DNA of 64,000 nt from Candidatus Latescibacterota bacterium (GTDB lineage: Bacteria > JAAXHH01). A model generated the notes under the pieces. It did not search any database. It was not told where the DNA came from and saw only the letters and a list, made by a program, of their open reading frames with translations. Location: the NCBI GenBank assembly GCA_022823465.1, contig JAJEHX010000051.1, positions 1 through 64,000 on the forward strand, written 5' to 3'. Numbering within the stretch: position 1 is the first letter of the stretch; each line of letters starts with the position of its first letter. This document shows positions 54,481 through 62,754 of this stretch, piece after piece. Position numbers and translations under genes: made by a program.

Positions 54481-55464
54481 ATGAAAGCATTCGTTCGATG
54501 GGGTATGATCGCGGGATTGCTGATGGCCCTGTCAGTCCCGGCACATGCCCAGGTTTCCAAAAGCGGAAGCGCCGCGACGAAGTTTCTGACGGTTGATTCC
54601 AACGCGCGCGCCGCCGGACTCGCGTCTTCTGCCACGTCCTACACGGATCTGGGAGCATTCGCCGCACTGACTAATCAGTCGACCATGGTGTTCGTAGAGG
54701 GCAGAGGCGCGGTAGGTGTCTCATATACACAGTACTTTGCGGAAATGACGCTGTTCAGCGCCGCCCTGGTGTGGAATCTCGGTGACAACGGTGCCGTTGG
54801 TTTAGGTGTGCATTCGCTGCTTTCCGGCGATATACCCTTTACTACTTCGACGGACCCGACGCACCAGTTTGATACGGCTGGCCAGAACTTCACGGTCACC
54901 GACCTGGCGATCGGTCCAAGCTACGCGCGTCGATTGACGGATTCTTTCGCGGTGGGCGGATCCGTCAAGTTCATTTCGGAGGGTACGAGCGGCGCAACCG
55001 ACATCGACAGAACGAGCAGGGCAGTCGCGTTCGACGCGGGTACCATTTACACCACCGATTTTAGAAACTTCCGTATTGGCGCGTCGTTTCAGAATTTCGG
55101 GCCGGATATGCAGTTTATTGATGAATCCAATGCCAGAGATATTCTGCCCACGACATTCCGGATCGGATTTGCTGGCGAACCGGCGTCACTTCCGGTGGGA
55201 AGCGTCATGATCAGCGCCGAACTCTGGAAGCTCCGTGAGTACGATTCAGTACTCAATACGGGAATCGAATGGTGGGTAAACGATTACATCGCAGGTCGTG
55301 TCGGTTGGAAAGTCGGATACAGCGGCGGCCAGGATGAGGGTGTTTCCGCGGGTGCCGGCCTGAGGTTCAGCCAGGGTGAGTTGAGTCTTAACATCGACTA
55401 CGCCTACACCCAGTTCGAACTCCTTGATGATCTACATCGTATATCCGTTGGCGTTGGTTTCTAG
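54481..55464 (+). CDS. PorV/PorQ-family outer-membrane protein
   Basis: 327 aa; GGGAGG 7 nt upstream of ATG. Signal peptide MKAFVRWGMIAGLLMALSVP (cut after AHA). The family opening is present: SAATKFLTVDSNARAAGLAS, then YTDLGAFAALTNQSTMVF and a 14-strand-type barrel ending RISVGVGF. PorV is the outer-membrane shuttle of the type IX secretion system and PorQ-like relatives act in surface attachment. Coupled here to a protein with a FlgD-like C-terminus, which supports such a role; no other T9SS genes are in the window. Confidence 0.85.
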   Translation: MKAFVRWGMIAGLLMALSVPAHAQVSKSGSAATKFLTVDSNARAAGLASSATSYTDLGAFAALTNQSTMVFVEGRGAVGVSYTQYFAEMTLFSAALVWNLGDNGAVGLGVHSLLSGDIPFTTSTDPTHQFDTAGQNFTVTDLAIGPSYARRLTDSFAVGGSVKFISEGTSGATDIDRTSRAVAFDAGTIYTTDFRNFRIGASFQNFGPDMQFIDESNARDILPTTFRIGFAGEPASLPVGSVMISAELWKLREYDSVLNTGIEWWVNDYIAGRVGWKVGYSGGQDEGVSAGAGLRFSQGELSLNIDYAYTQFELLDDLHRISVGVGF

Positions 55465-55511
55465 CATTGGTACCAGTAGACGCTAATGGTGGAATGAATA
55501 GTAGGGAAGTA

Positions 55512-55548
55512 GGAATCCCTCAGTCTGTTCGATGAGGGATTCCGTTTG
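55512..55548 (+). terminator. Terminator of the TonB receptor/PorV operon
   Basis: A perfect 11-bp stem GGAATCCCTCA/TGAGGGATTCC (55512-55522 with 55533-55543) is followed by GTTTGT. Confidence 0.65.
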
Positions 55549-55606
55549 TATAGAAGAATTGGTTGGATTCGTTCGTGAACCGAGCATAGGTGGGATTGCC
55601 AGGAAC

Positions 55607-57481
55607 ATGCGATTACCGTACTTCATATCTATGAGTATTGTTTCACTGTGCTGTGCGTTCTTCAGCATGGATGCCGCGGCTATTCAGGTCAGCGGCGTGG
55701 TTACGGATGGCAAGACGCCGATTCCTGGTGTCCGCGTGCGGGAACACGGCAGTCCGGATTTTGTTGTCACCGATTCAAATGGAAGGTTTACGCTGGAAAT
55801 ACCAGGCGAACAACTGCAGGATTTCGTCATCGCCGCCGGAAAGGAAGGTTGGATAAACGGCGGTGTCATGGTAGATCCGAAAACTTCATACACAACGATA
55901 GTTATGGAAAAGGTGCCGGACGAAGATGACAGCAAGTACGATTTCATTACCCCTCACCGGTCACTGGTCGACTTGCGTACCGAACCCGAAGAACTGGAGA
56001 GTCTGCGGCTGCAGTCACATACGGGTTTCGAGGAAGGCTGCAACCTGTGCCATTTCGAGCCTACGTGCTACCTGTGCCACCGCGAACTTTATAATCAATG
56101 GAGCACTTCGCAACACGCCAAGGGCGTGGATAATCCGTGGACGATAAACCTCTATGATGGTACGGACGCGGAGGGAAACGAAAACGTTGGTCCGGGTTTC
56201 CGGCTGGACTTTCCGGATGACCCGGGAGAATGTGCCGACTGTCACGCGCCGACGGCCGCCGTCAACTCGCCAGGGAAGACCGATTTGAAGGTGGTTTACA
56301 ACCGAACGATCGTGGCCTACCCCACGGAGATAGGGTACAAGACACTCGAACGGGCAGAGTATGAACGAAAAGCGGGTTCGGTGGACGGTGCCGGTATCCA
56401 TTGCGACTTTTGCCATAAGATACAGAATGTGGAGGTCAATGAGAAAGCCGGAGTCCATGGATCCATTACCCTGCATCGGGTCAGTATGGCGGAAGAAAGG
56501 GAACAAAGGCGAATCTCCGGGCGACTGCCGCCGATGTTCGTGTACGGGCCATATGATGACGTGGTCAACTTTTCTCCCATCCCGGGTTTTGAGCATACCT
56601 CGCCAATGATTGCCAGCTACAACCCCCAGTTTCAGAGCAGTGACTACTGTTCCGCCTGCCACCAGCATAAGAACGAACACGGCCTTCCGTTCATGGATAC
56701 TTACCGGGAGTGGAAGGAAAGTCCGTACTCGGCCATGGGAATAGAGTGCCAGGACTGTCACATGAAGCCGGAGTTGGGTCACAGCCTGGGTACCTTCGTC
56801 GACGGTGACGCCGATAAGTTCTGGACGCCGGTGTCGGACCGGGACGCGTCCACTGTAAAACCTCACGACTTTCCGGGTGCGACGGAGAAGCTGCTGGCGA
56901 ACGCCGCCACCCTGGCCATTGATGCCGTAGCGTCTCAGGGAGAACTGACCGTCACCGTTAACGTGCGCAACGTTAATACGGGACATCATATTCCATCGGG
57001 TATCACGATACGGAATATGCTGCTCCTGGTAACGCCGGTACTGGAAAACGGGGATACCCTGCGTTACACCGGGGACCATCGGGTACCCGTCTACGGCGGA
57101 GAAGGCGACCTGAAAGAGGGTAATTACGCGGGGTATCCGGGGAAAGGATTCGCCCTCGTGTTCGGTGACGACGAAGGCAATTCCCATGTTATGGACTGGC
57201 AGGCGACTCGCATCGTCGAAGATACCCGGATCAGGGCCCGGGAAAACGATATCTCCGTCTATACGTTTGAAATGCCGTCTGACGCCGCTCAGGTAGATGT
57301 CCATACGGACTTGATTTACAGGAGAGCGTTTAAACCGCTCGCGGACCTCAAGAAGTGGACGCAGAAAGACATGACTGTCGCCACCGACGTGACTACGCTC
57401 AGGCCACGCAATCAGACGCAGGCTTCCTCACCGCCACAAGGACCAACCTTTCTCGCCCGCATCCGTTCCTATTTCGACTGA
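55607..57481 (+). CDS. Secreted hexahaem c-type cytochrome with carboxypeptidase-regulatory-like domain
   Basis: 624 aa from ATG 55607; signal peptide MRLPYFISMSIVSLCCAFFS. A beta-sandwich at about 26-100 (VSGVVTDGKTPIPGVRVREH) is of the carboxypeptidase-regulatory type. Six CxxCH haem motifs are visible: CNLCH (145), CYLCH (154), CADCH (209), CDFCH (266), CSACH (348) and CQDCH (381). A C-terminal beta domain carries the TGHHIPSGITIRNM motif found in many multihaem cytochromes. It is likely a periplasmic or surface electron carrier; terminal acceptor unknown. It heads the second transcription unit. Haem motifs are certain; the role is inference. Confidence 0.88.
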   Translation: MRLPYFISMSIVSLCCAFFSMDAAAIQVSGVVTDGKTPIPGVRVREHGSPDFVVTDSNGRFTLEIPGEQLQDFVIAAGKEGWINGGVMVDPKTSYTTIVMEKVPDEDDSKYDFITPHRSLVDLRTEPEELESLRLQSHTGFEEGCNLCHFEPTCYLCHRELYNQWSTSQHAKGVDNPWTINLYDGTDAEGNENVGPGFRLDFPDDPGECADCHAPTAAVNSPGKTDLKVVYNRTIVAYPTEIGYKTLERAEYERKAGSVDGAGIHCDFCHKIQNVEVNEKAGVHGSITLHRVSMAEEREQRRISGRLPPMFVYGPYDDVVNFSPIPGFEHTSPMIASYNPQFQSSDYCSACHQHKNEHGLPFMDTYREWKESPYSAMGIECQDCHMKPELGHSLGTFVDGDADKFWTPVSDRDASTVKPHDFPGATEKLLANAATLAIDAVASQGELTVTVNVRNVNTGHHIPSGITIRNMLLLVTPVLENGDTLRYTGDHRVPVYGGEGDLKEGNYAGYPGKGFALVFGDDEGNSHVMDWQATRIVEDTRIRARENDISVYTFEMPSDAAQVDVHTDLIYRRAFKPLADLKKWTQKDMTVATDVTTLRPRNQTQASSPPQGPTFLARIRSYFD

Positions 57482-57574
57482 CAGGTGCCTGGCAACTGCA
57501 GTCCTTCGATCTTTCCTGCTCTGGCTCCGGCCCGACGTTGAGACTTAACCCGGTCTGCGGTTCGACTTTGGCCT

Positions 57575-59194
57575 ATGCGCAACATCATCTTTGCCGCTCT
57601 TCTTCTATTGATTCCTTTACTTGCGGATACCGGTCCCTATATCACGAACATATACGATCCTCCCCGGGAACTTCAACGTCCCAGGCAGTTGACGCTTGAG
57701 GACGAAAGCCGTCTTCATAGTGACGTGATACATTTCCGGAGGCTGATCGAGGAAAACAGGGAAGATCCGGATAACTACTTTAACCTTGGGCTTGCCGCCC
57801 TGTCTCTTGAAAAGCTGGCCACGGCGGAATCGGCCTTCAGGGTAGTCCTCGAACTGCGGCCTCAAGACAGCGACGCACATTTTAATCTCGGACTACTTTA
57901 CGCCCGACAGGAAAAGTACGAAAACGCAATCGAAGAGTTCGGCCTTACAGTGGAACTCGATCCCGAGCGGGCGGATGCGCACTACAATCTGGGGAAGGCC
58001 TATCAGATCACCGGCAGGCTGGTGGATTCGATAAGGTCCCTGGTTGAGGCGACTACGCTCGAGCCCAATAACCCCCTGTTTCAGTTCAGCCGAGGATTCA
58101 CGGAGGAGGAACTCGGCGCTTTGGGCGAGGCGGCCGTTTCCTATGGCAACGCCGTGAGCGTTGATCCCGGTTACGTCGAAGCCCATTACGCGATGGGTCG
58201 TGTATTGTTCGGCCAGAGGAAACTGGAGGAAGCGAGGGAGTCCTTTCGAAAAGCGATACGGCACGATCCCGGATTTATAGAAGCTTACATCCAGTTCGGT
58301 GTTATCGCTTTAAGCGAGGGGAAACCGGACCGGGCCATTCAGGCTTACGAGAATGCTTTGCGCATAGACGAAACATCGGTGGCGGCGCTCAGTGGACTGG
58401 GCCTGAGCAACATGCGTATTGGAGAGGCGGAACGAGCGATCGGTTTCTACGAAAAGGCCATCGCCCTGGATCCCCAATCGGCTTCCCTGCTGTACAATGT
58501 AGGTACGGCCTACCTCCTTGAGCAACGTCATGAAGAAGCGCTGAACGCTTTCGATCGGGCCATCAAGTCAGACCCCTTCTATTCCGAGCCATACCTGGCG
58601 CTGGGCAACGCGCTGAACGCTTTGGGCCGGCAGGGTGAAGCGGTTGAGTTTCTCGATAGATTTCAGCAGCTCAAAACCGTTCAGGAAGAGGTGAAAAAGG
58701 CGGAAGACCTGGTACGGCTGCATCCGCGCATGGCGGAGGCGCATTACAATCTGGCTACGGCCCTGACGCGGATCGGACGCTATAAGGAGGCGGTCAGTGA
58801 ATTCAGGATCGCCACGGATCTCGCACCGAGCTTTGTGGAGGCGTACAACAACCTGGGTGTGACTTACCTGCAACTCGGACAATTTGAAAAAGCCCGCAGT
58901 GCCTACCAGCAGTCTATCCTGCTGGATTCGACCTTTGTGGATGCCTACACGAATCTGGCATGGCTTCATACCCGGCATGGTGAAAACCTGGACCGCGCAC
59001 TGGCGTTGGCCGACAAGGCCGTGCAGATCGCCCCGAACTCCCTTTCCTATGAAACAAAGGCAGTTGTGCTCAACGCCAGAGGGGAGTACAGGGCGGCGGA
59101 CGAGGCGATGCGAGCAGCGATCCGGATCGAGCCGGAAAACTCCCAACTGTTGAAAAAGTGGGAAGAAATCAAAAAAGACAGAAACGGTTCATAG
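57575..59194 (+). CDS. Secreted tetratricopeptide-repeat protein
   Basis: 539 aa. N-terminal signal MRNIIFAALLLLIPLLADTG. About a dozen TPR units run through residues 60-530, each with the W/A-G-Y-A pattern (for example AHFNLGLLYARQEKYENAIE, AHYNLGKAYQITG, AYNNLGVTYLQLGQFEKARS). No enzyme domain. Probably a periplasmic protein-protein scaffold for the neighbouring cytochrome and lipoproteins. Its 3' end is 17 nt from the next start, so co-transcribed. Confidence 0.85.
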   Translation: MRNIIFAALLLLIPLLADTGPYITNIYDPPRELQRPRQLTLEDESRLHSDVIHFRRLIEENREDPDNYFNLGLAALSLEKLATAESAFRVVLELRPQDSDAHFNLGLLYARQEKYENAIEEFGLTVELDPERADAHYNLGKAYQITGRLVDSIRSLVEATTLEPNNPLFQFSRGFTEEELGALGEAAVSYGNAVSVDPGYVEAHYAMGRVLFGQRKLEEARESFRKAIRHDPGFIEAYIQFGVIALSEGKPDRAIQAYENALRIDETSVAALSGLGLSNMRIGEAERAIGFYEKAIALDPQSASLLYNVGTAYLLEQRHEEALNAFDRAIKSDPFYSEPYLALGNALNALGRQGEAVEFLDRFQQLKTVQEEVKKAEDLVRLHPRMAEAHYNLATALTRIGRYKEAVSEFRIATDLAPSFVEAYNNLGVTYLQLGQFEKARSAYQQSILLDSTFVDAYTNLAWLHTRHGENLDRALALADKAVQIAPNSLSYETKAVVLNARGEYRAADEAMRAAIRIEPENSQLLKKWEEIKKDRNGS

Positions 59195-59211
59195 AACAGA
59201 AGGAGAGACGT

Positions 59212-60339
59212 ATGAGGCGGGTACAGCGCGTAGTGCTGTCGGTCCTGGCGGCTGCGGCACTCGTATCGGGTTGCGGCGATGCTCCCGATGATGGTCAGTG
59301 GCGTGGAAGGATTGAAGTTGTGGCCGGTGTTTCCCGGGTAATCAGCGACGCGCCGATTAGACATCCGCCCGATCAGACGGCCGACGTGAACCTGATCGAA
59401 GACATGGTGATAGACGGTCGATCTGAGGAGACCTTCTCTTCGGTTTTCGGAGTGACTACGGACAGGGATGACAACATCTACATCGCCGATGCGGTGCAGA
59501 AACGGATTCTCAAATTCTCGGACGACGGCAGTTTACTGGCCTCCGTCGGATCGGAAGGGGTTGGCCCCCTTCAGTTCTCGGTGCCGGTGGATATGGTGCT
59601 GGATGACGACCAGAAACTCTATGTGCTGGACAGTGAACTAGACCGGGTAACGGTGTTCAATCCGGATTTTACTTTTGCGGACATCTGGAGCACGCAGGTG
59701 ACCAAGCCCCGCCGCATACGCATTGACGCCGAGGGCAATGTACTCATCTTCGTCATTACACAGCATGAGTTGATCTACAAATTCAGTCCATCCGGCAATC
59801 CTTTAGATAAATTCTATAACCCTGGTGAGGATCTGCGCCGTATAGGGACTTTCGATCAGTTCATCGCTTATTCAGACGCGGCCATGGAAACAACTGTGGA
59901 CGGGTATGTCTTTGTTTCATCGAAACACCCCTACTGGATACGGAAGTTTGATCGCGTAAACGGGCTGGAATTGGAGTTCCATCGAACTACGCCTTTCAAA
60001 GTGGTTCCAATGGGGCGCTGGGGAGCCGGCGTATTGGGCCCTCCTCCAGTGGGTATTTCAGGTGGATTGGCCTTGTTGCCCGAAGGCCGTGTCATGAACG
60101 CCATAGAGTATCAGGAGTTCGAACAGATAGGCCTTAACGCGATGGGCATGCCGCAACTCAAGATGACGAAGCTGGATCGGTGGTACGATTTCTTTACGTC
60201 GGAAGGAAAGTGGGAGATGACGGCGAAGTTGGACGTAAGCGGCGTTCCCATGCATGTGGATCGCCAGGGTCGCATCTACTTCGTGGAATTGGACGCGGGT
60301 CGTATCGTCAGGTATAGGATTTCTTTCCCAAGGAGTTGA
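59212..60339 (+). CDS. 6-bladed beta-propeller lipoprotein
   Basis: 375 aa; AAGGAGA before ATG 59212. Lipoprotein signal RRVQRVVLSVLAAAALVSGC (lipobox LVSGC). NHL-like blades: FGVTTDRDDNIYIADAVQKR, ILKFSDDGSLLASVG, PVDMVLDDDQKLYVLDSELD, RIRIDAEGNVLIF and VPMHVDRQGRIYFVELDAGR. It is a surface or periplasmic protein of a family frequent in Bacteroidota-type envelopes; ligand unknown. The 3' end overlaps the Shine-Dalgarno of the next gene. Confidence 0.85.
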   Translation: MRRVQRVVLSVLAAAALVSGCGDAPDDGQWRGRIEVVAGVSRVISDAPIRHPPDQTADVNLIEDMVIDGRSEETFSSVFGVTTDRDDNIYIADAVQKRILKFSDDGSLLASVGSEGVGPLQFSVPVDMVLDDDQKLYVLDSELDRVTVFNPDFTFADIWSTQVTKPRRIRIDAEGNVLIFVITQHELIYKFSPSGNPLDKFYNPGEDLRRIGTFDQFIAYSDAAMETTVDGYVFVSSKHPYWIRKFDRVNGLELEFHRTTPFKVVPMGRWGAGVLGPPPVGISGGLALLPEGRVMNAIEYQEFEQIGLNAMGMPQLKMTKLDRWYDFFTSEGKWEMTAKLDVSGVPMHVDRQGRIYFVELDAGRIVRYRISFPRS

Positions 60340-60343
60340 GTCG

Positions 60344-60871
60344 GTGCAAGGACGTTTCGCAATACTCTTAACGACTGCCGCCTTAATATGCTGCGGTACG
60401 GTGCCTGACGAAGACCATGTGGCTGGCGGTACTTTTGTTGGTTATACCTACTCGGAACAGGCCGTGGTCGATGTCTTCATGGAAATAGAACCAGCCTATA
60501 CGCTGACGTTCAAGGCATACGATCTTGGAGGCAACGCCCGGTTTGTCGTTTACGCGCAGCTGAAAGGCACGGGCACTTACTATCCCGGCGTCATCCGGCT
60601 CAGCATAGAGGACCCGGACGGGAACATGTTCACGCACTACCACGATACCGTCGGCGAGGCCATAGACAGGCCGATACTATGGACGCGCCGCGTTCCGGGC
60701 ATACACAATGCCTCCGTTGAGTTCCCGCTGGGCGGCGACAAGTACGCCCGCGCAACCTTCGAGGTTCCCCTGATCAGGGAACCGGTATCGGGTTTTCTCG
60801 TCGCTGGCATCAGCCTGGGTGCCCTGGTCCTTGTGGCCATGGCCGTGGTACTTATAAGAAAACGCCGTTGA
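60344..60871 (+). CDS. Small lipoprotein with C-terminal membrane helix, unknown family
   Basis: 175 aa. GTG start 60344 set by AAGGAG 8 nt upstream. Signal QGRFAILLTTAALICCGT with a Cys pair. A middle beta domain (AYTLTFKAYDLGGNARFVVY; GVIRLSIEDPDGNMFTHYHD; KYARATFEVPLIREPVSG) is followed by a single C-terminal helix LVAGISLGALVLVAMAVVLI and a KKRR-like RKRR end. That would put the beta domain in the periplasm between two anchors. No recognised family. It abuts the CRTAC1 gene. Confidence 0.65.
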   Translation: MQGRFAILLTTAALICCGTVPDEDHVAGGTFVGYTYSEQAVVDVFMEIEPAYTLTFKAYDLGGNARFVVYAQLKGTGTYYPGVIRLSIEDPDGNMFTHYHDTVGEAIDRPILWTRRVPGIHNASVEFPLGGDKYARATFEVPLIREPVSGFLVAGISLGALVLVAMAVVLIRKRR

Positions 60872-60918
60872 ATCGGGCGCTGGTCGGGCGCATGGACGCT
60901 GGGAGGATCAGTAGTCTC

Positions 60919-62754
60919 ATGCATGCTATATGCCGGGTTTCGGCGTCCCCACGCCCCCGGGTTGCGGTACTTGTACTCCTGCCCCTTGTCCTCTTTTCCC
61001 CCATTCTCCCTTCCTGCGGCCGTCCCGCCAATGAGCCGGAAGCGGTCCGGCCGGTCGTTCAATTCACGGACATCGCACCTTCCGCCGGCATCTCCTTCCG
61101 CCATACCAACGGCAAGACGGGCCGCTACTACTTCGTCGAAACAGTGGCGTCCGGCGGTGGATTCATCGACTACGACGGGGACGGCGACCTCGACATCTAC
61201 CTGCTCAACGGCACGGCGATCCCGGGTTTCGAACCGGACCGGCCTCTGTCCAGCGCCCTCTATCGTAACGAGAGCGACGGGTCCTTCACGGACGTGACCG
61301 ACCAGGCCGGCGTGGGTAATGAGGGCGGTTACGGGATGGGCATGGCCGTCGCGGATTACGACAACGACGGCGACGACGACCTGTTCGTCACGAACTACGG
61401 GGAAAACGTCCTCTACCGGAACAGGGGCGACGGGACTTTCCGGGACGTGACCGGCCAGGCGGGGTTGTCGGTACCCCGAAACCCCACGTTCTCGACCAGC
61501 GCGGCGTTTCTGGACTACGACCGGGACGGCCACCTTGACCTGTACGTGTGCGTGTACGTCGAGTTCGACTTCGAGGCCAACAGGCGATGCTCCCGGGACG
61601 GCATCCAGTCCTATTGCGGGCCCGATATCTACGAGGGCGTGGCCGACCTGCTGTACCGGAACAACGGCGACGGGACCTTTTCGGATGTTTCCGTGGCGGC
61701 GGGTATCGCGAATCCGGACGGAAAAGGCCTCGGGGTCGTGGGAGGCGACTACGACGGGGACGGATGGACGGATGTTTTCGTGGCCAACGACCTGACGCCG
61801 GACTTCCTGTACCGGAACAATGGCGACGGCACGTTTACGGACCAGGCCCTGCTGGCTGGCGTGGCCTATGGCGAGGACGGCGTCGCCAGGGCGGGCATGG
61901 GCGTGGATTTCGGAGACTACGACCGGAACGGTTCGCCGGATATCTACGTGACCAATTTTTCCCTGGAACCCAATTCGCTGCACCGGAACAACGGGAACGG
62001 CACGTTCACCGAAACCACTTTCGGCGCGGGCGTGGGCAATCCCACGCTCCTTTTCCTGGGTTTCGGCACGGCCTTCGGGGATTTCGATCACGATGGCTGG
62101 CTGGATATTTTCGCGGCGAACGGCCATGTGATCGACAATATCTCCCTGTTTGATCCGACGATCACCTATGCGCAGACCAATCAGCTGTTCCGGAACGAAG
62201 GGGATGGTCGCTTCACCGACGTCAGCGACCGCGCCGGCGCGCCGTTTCAGGTGGAACGCGTGCACCGGGGTGCGGCTTTCGGCGACGTGGACAACGATGG
62301 CGACGTCGATATCCTGGTCACCACGGTCAACGACGTCCCCCTGCTGCTGCGGAACGACGGCGCCGGGGGGCAGGGGGCGCGCGGCGGGATCGGCGGAAGC
62401 GGCGGAAACGGTGGAGGCGGGTATGGCGCGGCAGGCGGCGGCCCCGCCGATCCCGCCAGTCTGCTCGTCGAGACGGAGGGTGTCCGAAGCAATCGCAACG
62501 GCATCGGCGCGCGGGTTACCGTGGTCACGGACGCCGTACGCCAGACGCGGGAAATCCGAAGTGCCTACAGCTATCTGGCGGCCAATGACCTCCGGGCGCA
62601 TTTCGGACTCGGCGCCCATACCGGGGCGGATTCGGTCATCGTGGACTGGCCCGGCGGCACGAGAGACGTCGTAACCGGGGTCGAAGGCGGCCAGTGGATC
62701 ACGATCCGCGAAGGCGAAGGTATCGTCTCACGGACGCCACTTCCCCGGCGTTGA
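60919..62754 (+). CDS. CRTAC1-family protein: FG-GAP/VCBS repeats with ASPIC/UnbV domain, lipoprotein
   Basis: 611 aa from ATG 60919 (GGGAGG upstream; a TTG at 60868 overlapping the previous stop and an ATG at 60892 are alternatives). A basic N-tail, hydrophobic stretch LVLLPLVLFSPILPSC and possible lipobox Cys. At least six FG-GAP repeats carry the calcium-loop DYDGDGDLDIY pattern (DYDNDGDDDLFVTN; DYDRDGHLDLYV; DFDHDGWLDIFAANG; DVDNDGDVDILVT). A Gly-rich insert (residues about 490-515) precedes the ASPIC/UnbV domain (NRNGIGARVTV; SAYSYLAANDLRAHFGLG; WPGGTRDVV). It is probably a calcium-binding surface adhesin. Its end overlaps the opposing flippase gene. Confidence 0.85.
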   Translation: MHAICRVSASPRPRVAVLVLLPLVLFSPILPSCGRPANEPEAVRPVVQFTDIAPSAGISFRHTNGKTGRYYFVETVASGGGFIDYDGDGDLDIYLLNGTAIPGFEPDRPLSSALYRNESDGSFTDVTDQAGVGNEGGYGMGMAVADYDNDGDDDLFVTNYGENVLYRNRGDGTFRDVTGQAGLSVPRNPTFSTSAAFLDYDRDGHLDLYVCVYVEFDFEANRRCSRDGIQSYCGPDIYEGVADLLYRNNGDGTFSDVSVAAGIANPDGKGLGVVGGDYDGDGWTDVFVANDLTPDFLYRNNGDGTFTDQALLAGVAYGEDGVARAGMGVDFGDYDRNGSPDIYVTNFSLEPNSLHRNNGNGTFTETTFGAGVGNPTLLFLGFGTAFGDFDHDGWLDIFAANGHVIDNISLFDPTITYAQTNQLFRNEGDGRFTDVSDRAGAPFQVERVHRGAAFGDVDNDGDVDILVTTVNDVPLLLRNDGAGGQGARGGIGGSGGNGGGGYGAAGGGPADPASLLVETEGVRSNRNGIGARVTVVTDAVRQTREIRSAYSYLAANDLRAHFGLGAHTGADSVIVDWPGGTRDVVTGVEGGQWITIREGEGIVSRTPLPRR

